Shown: positions 7,158 to 11,165 of the stretch, in pieces
Layout of the letters: each line of letters begins with the position of its first letter
Numbering within the stretch: the stretch's first letter is position 1
Assembly: GCA_021792355.1 (NCBI GenBank)
Contig: JAJYUV010000031.1
Coordinates: forward strand, 1-11,165
DNA length: 11,165 bases
Direction of reading: 5' to 3'
From: Thermoplasmata archaeon
Lineage (GTDB): Archaea > Thermoplasmatota > Thermoplasmata > Thermoplasmatales > GCA-001856825
Translations under genes and position numbers: made by a program
Notes under the pieces: generated by a model
Database searches by the model: none
What the model was told of the DNA's origin: nothing
Seen by the model: only the letters and a program-made list of their open reading frames with translations

Positions 7158-7617
7158 CTAGGGAACATCTCTTCCAAATGTTACATCCACTGGGAATCTT
7201 GGCTCTATCATCGCAGAGCACTTTGACCGCTTTGATCTCAGAGTCCACATCTCTAGCTTTGCCTGGAAAATTCCGACAAGATTGCCCACAGGATCCTTTC
7301 CAATATTGGACCATCCTTCCCCAGGAACCTCTGCCTTTTCGTGTACCAGCTTGCCACCCGCACTTTCAAATTTTTCTATTGCCTCGTCTATGTCATCCAC
7401 TCCGATGTAATTTCTTGGCGTATCTGAGGGGGCCATCCTCTTGTATATCCCCCCTCCAACTGTTTGCATATCTGGACTCGTTTTAATCGACCAATAGTCC
7501 ATAGCTTCCATATCGGATTTTTCAATCTTCCAACCAAAACTTTCAGAACAGAAATTTTGAAATTTTCTGTGGGTCGTTGGCCTGTATCTAAAAATGTACA
7601 ATTGTCTTGTGAACCAT
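7158..7617 (-). pseudogene. disrupted glyoxalase/VOC-superfamily protein
   Basis: Intact relatives are about 120-130 residues and begin with a VVHFEI-like strand. Here the ATG at 7617 gives MVHKTIVHF, then TAG (7590-7588) where the family usually has Glu (GAG), then IQANDPQKISKF. At about 7551 one extra base shifts the frame and coding resumes as CSESFGWKIEKSD. It continues through MDYWSI, GGGIYKRMAP, NYIGVDDIDEAIEKF and DPVGNLVGIFQ. All the pieces match one VOC domain of the 'enzyme related to lactoylglutathione lyase' kind. A TTG at 7601 would open a 147-codon frame but replaces the first strand with unrelated residues. After GIFQAK the frame continues about 35 unusual residues to 7158. A neighbouring frame ending at 7129 reads like coding sequence too, so a further shift is possible. 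Either a recent pseudogene or sequencing errors; substrate unknown. Confidence 0.78.
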
Positions 7618-7624
7618 GCATTAC

Positions 7625-7649
7625 CACTTCAAATGTGAAATAAGAAGTG
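7625..7649. promoter_or_regulatory. inverted repeat upstream of the VOC gene
   Basis: CACTTC (7625-7630) and GAAGTG (7644-7649) are perfect 6-base inverted half-sites 19 bases apart centre to centre, about two helical turns. They lie 8-32 bases upstream of the VOC ATG at 7617, over the position expected for its TATA element (CTTATTT-like, minus strand). A dimeric regulator site is possible; no regulator can be named. Confidence 0.35.
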
Positions 7650-7704
7650 ATTGTTTTCCAAATCAATACCCCTGTGTTATTGTCTTTGAGGATATGGCCC
7701 GAGA

Positions 7705-7722
7705 GTAACCTTTTTGAGTTAC
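7705..7722. repeat. small inverted repeat in the divergent spacer
   Basis: GTAAC (7705-7709) and GTTAC (7718-7722) are inverted with an 8-base gap containing a T-run. The element lies about 65-80 bases before the plus-strand operon. It could be an operator or chance; the arms are short. Confidence 0.25.
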
Positions 7723-7753
7723 ACCATCCAGAGTTGGTTCATTTCTAACAACA

Positions 7754-7766
7754 AAACTATTAGTTT
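7754..7766 (+). promoter_or_regulatory. palindrome over the likely promoter of the plus-strand operon
   Basis: AAACTA-T-TAGTTT is a perfect 13-base palindrome, extendable to ACA/TGT if one A is bulged. It lies 19-31 bases before the ATG at 7785. No Shine-Dalgarno precedes that ATG, so its message is probably leaderless, and the archaeal TATA box would then sit exactly here. A repressor bound here would block TBP/TFB. The winged-helix protein encoded at 7997-8767 in the same operon is the obvious candidate for autoregulation, but nothing in the sequence proves the pairing. Confidence 0.45.
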
Positions 7767-7784
7767 GTGTAATATCCGATAACC

Positions 7785-7973
7785 ATGGAAGATCAGTGTG
7801 ATGTCGCGGGTTGCTCCAACCCCAAGGCTCGGACAATTGGAAGAAAGTCTGTGGAAAAGATCTTCTCACTTAATTCAAAAGGAACGAAAGCTCATCTCTG
7901 CAAGGAACACTACAAGCAGTATAAGAAGGCAACGAAGAAAGACAGAGAGCTGGACAGGTTGAACTGGGTCTGA
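7785..7973 (+). CDS. small Cys/His, probable zinc-binding protein
   Basis: This 62-residue basic protein has a C5-x4-C10 pair near the N-terminus and a C39-x2-H42 pair (HLCKEHYKQYKK, 37-48), a spacing that could hold one zinc ion. The C-terminus is strongly basic (KKATKKDRELDRL), suggesting nucleic-acid contact. I do not recognise a named family. Homogeneous codon use, a start followed by a clean stop, and position as first gene of a tight rightward cluster support a real gene. The ATG at 7785 has no ribosome-binding site, so translation is probably leaderless from a start at or near the ATG. The next gene begins 23 bases after its stop with a good ribosome-binding site. A role with the regulator or Topo VI is inferred only from co-location. 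Confidence 0.72.
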   Translation: MEDQCDVAGCSNPKARTIGRKSVEKIFSLNSKGTKAHLCKEHYKQYKKATKKDRELDRLNWV

Positions 7974-7996
7974 AAACAAAACAGGGGAGAATTTGA

Positions 7997-8767
7997 ATGC
8001 AGGATTTCCACGAATTTAGGGAAAAAGGAAACCTAACATTTGCACTAATTCTAATAGAACTTCTAAAGGGAAAGAGAAAGTTGAGGGAGATTTCAACCGA
8101 TCTGAAGATTACCCCACAGGGTGCGTCGGTGTATCTTAAGAATCTTCAAAAACTCAAATACATAGATTCTGGAAACACCCCAACTCCGGAAGGAGTGGCA
8201 TTTCTTCAACAGATACTTGCCACCATTTCATTGTTCGTTGAGGATGCCTATGAGGATACCGGGATCATTTCATCGTGTGAAGCGGTTGCTGGAGAAGACT
8301 TGGGTAAGGGAGATCGAGTAAGCCTTTCGATGAACAAAGGATTGCTCTACGCCTACGGGAGAAAGAAAGCTGCTTCAAATGGTGTGGCGGATTTCAGGGT
8401 TAAGAAGGGAGATCCAGTTAGGATTTCAAAGATCGAGGGTATAATAGATCATAAAGTTGGAAATTTCTACGTGCTCACGGTGGACTTTGACGACCTCACA
8501 CCAAAAAAGCTAGGAAAACTAAACCGGATCTTGAAAGAAAAGAATATCGAATACGTAGGTGCTTATGGAATCCTTGCATCTGAAATTTGTAAATTCGGTA
8601 AGATCAAAGCCAGCGTTTATGCGCCTGTAGAGGGATGCATCGAAGCAGGAGCCAAGGGAGTGAACAGCCTTCTCATCTACTCACCCGAGATGACACGATT
8701 CTTCTTCCAGAAGCTTTCTGCAAACATACATAAGTACAGAATTAATCCCAAATTTGTAGAGATATGA
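7997..8767 (+). CDS. winged helix-turn-helix transcriptional regulator with C-terminal effector domain
   Basis: The 256-residue product begins with a winged-helix domain (about 14-72): helix with FALILIELLKGKRK, HTH helices around REISTDLKITPQGASVYLKNLQKLKYI (30-56), and a short wing around 59-66. The remaining ~180 residues form an alpha/beta region with GDRVSLSMNKGLLYAYG (105-121) and a C-terminal GVNSLLIYSP stretch (221-230). It probably senses a ligand or partner; the ligand is unknown. It resembles a group of archaeal predicted regulators of this size, possibly COG1497, recalled from memory rather than searched. GGGAG (7985-7989) seven bases before the ATG supports the start. Its TGA overlaps the top6B ATG (ATGA), so it is translationally coupled to Topo VI. 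It may control its own operon through the palindrome at 7754-7766. Confidence 0.78.
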   Translation: MQDFHEFREKGNLTFALILIELLKGKRKLREISTDLKITPQGASVYLKNLQKLKYIDSGNTPTPEGVAFLQQILATISLFVEDAYEDTGIISSCEAVAGEDLGKGDRVSLSMNKGLLYAYGRKKAASNGVADFRVKKGDPVRISKIEGIIDHKVGNFYVLTVDFDDLTPKKLGKLNRILKEKNIEYVGAYGILASEICKFGKIKASVYAPVEGCIEAGAKGVNSLLIYSPEMTRFFFQKLSANIHKYRINPKFVEI

Positions 8768-10533
8768 CCGAGTTTGAGCCTGAAAGAAAGGAAGTCAGCA
8801 TTTCTGAGTTCTTTGATAAGAACAAGCAGATGCTGGGCTTTGATTCCCCGCAGAAGTCTCTCTTCATGACAGTGAAGGAGGCCGTTGACAACTCGCTTGA
8901 TGCGTGCGCTGACAATGGTATACTTCCAGAGATCACGGTACGGATCGAAGAACTGGGGAAAGAAAAATTCAGGATTGAAATAATTGACAACGGTCCCGGA
9001 ATAAAGAGGACTGAAGTGGAGAATTCGTTTGGAAAAATGCTTTACGGATCCAGATTTTTCCAGGAGAGACAATCAAGGGGACAACAGGGACTCGGAATAT
9101 CGGCTGCAATATTATATGCTCAAAAGACCACAGGTATTCCAACAGAAATCGTCACGAAAGTCGAAAAGGAAATGACCGCATTTCATTTCGTTCTCGAGAT
9201 CGACATTCGTAAAAACTCTCCCCACACCATATCAGTCACTCCCGAAATATGGGATGTGAAGAGCGGCACTAGAATCGTGATTTCGTTGAAGGGAAAATAC
9301 GTAAGCGGAAAACAATCAGTTGAGGAATACATCAGAGAAACTGCGATTGCCAATCCACATTCCACCTTCCACCTGATCTTGCCCGACAAGGCCATTAACA
9401 TACTGAGGAGCATTTCCGAGCCTCCACCGGTTCCTATCGCCGTCAAGCCTCATCCTCATGGAGTTGAGCTTGGAGAGTTGATCTCTATTTTCAAGGACAA
9501 TGAGAGGGAGACGATAGAAGGAGTCTTGGAAAACAAATTCTCCAGGATAACAAAGCAGGTCGCGAAAACGATAGTGGAGAAAAGTAAATTGAACGGGAAG
9601 AAAATTAACAAACTTTCGAGGGACGACTTCGAAGAATTGATGAAAACAATAAAAGAAACAGAGTTCATGGAACCAAAGAAGGACTGTCTCTCTCCCATAG
9701 GATCCGAAGGGCTTTTCAAGAGTGCCATTAATTCATTCAGGGAGTACCATCCCGCTTATTTTTCTCAGCCTGTAATTAAGGGCCCCTTTGTCTTTTCCGG
9801 TCATCCGTTTCTTGTGGAAGCGATTGCAATTTATGGAGGGGATCTGCCAAAGGAAGACCCAATTAAAATCCTGAGGTTTGCAAATAGAGTGCCTTTGCTT
9901 TATCAGTCCGGCAGCTGTGCAATCACTAGGGCGATATCTTCGCTTGCGTGGAACCAGTACGGCTTCTCACAACCTGTGAAGGACCAGATTCCGGTGGGAC
10001 CTTTGATAGTTGCAGTGCACCTTGCAAGCACCAAGGTACCATTCACTTCAGAAGCCAAGGAGGCCATTGCTACCGTTCCGGAAATAATGGATGCCCTGGA
10101 CATAATGTTGAAGGGTGTTGCCAGGCAGATTAAGACGATGAGGAAGAAGGAAGCGCACAAAGGGCAGGTAGAGGAAAAGTTTGCACTCATTGAGCTCATC
10201 CTGCCTCAGATTGCCCAAAAGAGCGGGAAGATCCTAAAACTTGAACCCCCGGATATCACCCCCATCATATCAAAGGTGATGGGCGTAGTAGCGTTTAGAG
10301 AAATCAATGGAGAACTGTTTGCTGAAAATTACACCGAGAAGACACATAGTTTCAAAGTAGTCTTGAAGGGAGAGGAACGATTCACGGAGAGTGTAAAGAA
10401 CCTCAAGCCCTTCCAGAAGGTCAAGCTCAATTTCTCGAAGGAGATAATCAGTTCCACGGAGATCTATGTAGACCTGCCTGAACCAATTCTCCTTGGGGCA
10501 TACTCACTACCGAAGGTGTTTAGCGATGAATGA
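8764..10533 (+). CDS. top6B: DNA topoisomerase VI subunit B
   Basis: Top6B is the ATPase subunit of the type IIB topoisomerase that relaxes and decatenates DNA together with Top6A. The 589-residue product has the GHKL ATP-binding fold: N-box EAVDNSLDAC (39-48, catalytic E39, Mg-binding N43), G1 box DNGPGI (75-80) and G2 box RGQQGLGIS (105-113). An H2TH-like middle region (about 225-310) with a PIGSEGLFKS turn (311-320) follows. The transducer domain includes PFTSEAKEAIA, where K432 matches the ATP-sensing switch lysine. A C-terminal extension (about 500-580) has the beta-sandwich look of many archaeal Top6B proteins. All key residues are present, so it should be active. The ATG overlaps the regulator's stop by 4 bases and its end overlaps top6A by 8, giving a coupled top6B-top6A order. 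Not diagnostic of species, but Thermoplasmatales proper lack Topo VI. Confidence 0.97.
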   Translation: MTEFEPERKEVSISEFFDKNKQMLGFDSPQKSLFMTVKEAVDNSLDACADNGILPEITVRIEELGKEKFRIEIIDNGPGIKRTEVENSFGKMLYGSRFFQERQSRGQQGLGISAAILYAQKTTGIPTEIVTKVEKEMTAFHFVLEIDIRKNSPHTISVTPEIWDVKSGTRIVISLKGKYVSGKQSVEEYIRETAIANPHSTFHLILPDKAINILRSISEPPPVPIAVKPHPHGVELGELISIFKDNERETIEGVLENKFSRITKQVAKTIVEKSKLNGKKINKLSRDDFEELMKTIKETEFMEPKKDCLSPIGSEGLFKSAINSFREYHPAYFSQPVIKGPFVFSGHPFLVEAIAIYGGDLPKEDPIKILRFANRVPLLYQSGSCAITRAISSLAWNQYGFSQPVKDQIPVGPLIVAVHLASTKVPFTSEAKEAIATVPEIMDALDIMLKGVARQIKTMRKKEAHKGQVEEKFALIELILPQIAQKSGKILKLEPPDITPIISKVMGVVAFREINGELFAENYTEKTHSFKVVLKGEERFTESVKNLKPFQKVKLNFSKEIISSTEIYVDLPEPILLGAYSLPKVFSDE

Positions 10534-11165
10534 AAAGTTGGAAACGATTGTGAAGCAGATTTACCAGGAGATGGAAAACGGGCAGATACCCAAAGTCGAG
10601 TTGAAGTCGAGAAACAAGGAGAACATCCTTTTCGACCCCAAGACCTCGGTGTGGAAGTATGGGAACAACACGGTCAAGAGGTATGCTTCAAAGGCGAGCT
10701 CGGCCAAGGGGATACTCAAAATGTTGCACATCATTGATTTTGTTGATGAGATGACACAGGGGCTGAAGACCTCAACTCTGAGGGAGATGTACTACATTTC
10801 TGAGGGATGGAACCTGGGGAAATTTGAGAGCCAGGACGAATCAGATCTGATGGTGGAAGACCTTGAAGTGATGACAAATTATCTAAGAGAGGAGATGAGA
10901 CTCAGGCCAGAGGAGAGCGGAGCTTCTGTTATCGGAAATCTCACACTCACGGAATTAAACAGAAAGGGAGATAAGAAGAAAATCAACTGCAGAGACGACG
11001 TGGGGGACGGCGGTTATACTATTCCATACAACGTCGAAAAGGAGAAGGTAAGCCTCGTTTCGAGCGATGTTGATTTTGTACTCGCGATAGAGACTGGGGG
11101 TATGTTTGATAGGCTTGTGGAAAACAGGTTCGACGAAAAGATGCGTTCACTCCTAGTTCACATGA
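10526..11165 (+). CDS. top6A: DNA topoisomerase VI subunit A (partial, runs off the window)
   Basis: Top6A is the Spo11-related subunit that cuts both DNA strands with an active-site tyrosine. The visible 213 codons cover the 5'Y-CAP winged-helix domain with TLREMYYISEGW (84-95). By comparison with Spo11 (RD-x-[FY]-Y) the catalytic tyrosine is Y90. The start of the Toprim domain is present: FVLAIETGGMFDRL (184-197), where E189 is the expected metal-binding glutamate. The window ends one base into codon 214, so the Toprim DxD and the C-terminus are not seen. The ATG at 10526 overlaps the last codons of top6B by 8 bases, a usual arrangement for these two genes. No stop or frameshift is visible in the available part. 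Confidence 0.96.
   Translation, partial: MNEKLETIVKQIYQEMENGQIPKVELKSRNKENILFDPKTSVWKYGNNTVKRYASKASSAKGILKMLHIIDFVDEMTQGLKTSTLREMYYISEGWNLGKFESQDESDLMVEDLEVMTNYLREEMRLRPEESGASVIGNLTLTELNRKGDKKKINCRDDVGDGGYTIPYNVEKEKVSLVSSDVDFVLAIETGGMFDRLVENRFDEKMRSLLVHM

Noticed and set aside
7178..7486. Plus-strand 102-codon frame opposite the VOC pseudogene
   Set aside because: Antisense shadow with no recognisable features.
7388..7666. Separate 92-codon minus-strand gene overlapping the VOC region
   Set aside because: It is not the frame of either VOC segment. The VOC start is read from the ATG at 7617 in a different phase, so this frame is a shadow.
1..11165. CRISPR array or insertion sequence
   Set aside because: No regularly spaced direct repeats, transposase-like protein or terminal inverted repeats were seen.

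Overview
The window is archaeal chromosome. Three signals show this: the 5' part of an archaeal-type 23S rRNA gene, a GINS replication subunit of the archaeal Gins51 type, and the two subunits of DNA topoisomerase VI (Top6B then Top6A). The 23S gene has its own TATA-box promoter and no 16S or tRNA gene lies upstream. Unlinked 23S genes are typical of Thermoplasmata, so that lineage (Thermoplasmatota in the broad sense) is a reasonable but unproven guess. Thermoplasmatales proper are known for carrying gyrase instead of Topo VI, so a relative outside that core group would fit better. The rRNA is only about half G+C (31 of the first 60 bases), which argues against a hyperthermophile.

Layout: (1) 1-~548, minus: 5' portion of 23S rRNA, with a leader and promoter up to ~686. 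(2) 821-7036, minus: a tight six-gene operon whose members overlap or sit 15 bases apart. In transcription order it encodes a small secreted two-TM pilin-like protein (VirB2/TrbC-like), a polytopic VirB6/CedA-like membrane protein, a two-TM PrgI/VirB3-like protein, a VirB4-like ATPase, a VirD4/TraG-like ATPase, and Gins51. (3) 7158-7617, minus: a glyoxalase/VOC-family gene broken by an in-frame stop and a frameshift. (4) 7618-7784: divergent spacer with several inverted repeats, one of them over the likely TATA region of the rightward operon. (5) 7785-11165, plus: a small Cys/His protein, a winged-helix regulator, top6B and top6A (cut by the window end), the last three overlapping by 4-8 bases.

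The most interesting content is the operon at 821-7036. It looks like a minimal chromosomal type IV secretion (conjugation-like) apparatus: pilin, channel, inner-membrane adaptor and two ATPases. No relaxase, integrase or attachment site is visible, and the flanks are core genes. It therefore resembles in concept the host-encoded archaeal DNA-exchange systems Ced and Ted more than an integrative element. Unusual points are a VirD4-like ATPase without membrane segments, a VirB4 that appears split so that its N-terminal part is joined to the PrgI/VirB3-like anchor, and a replisome subunit translationally coupled to the last ATPase. Function is inferred from sequence features only.
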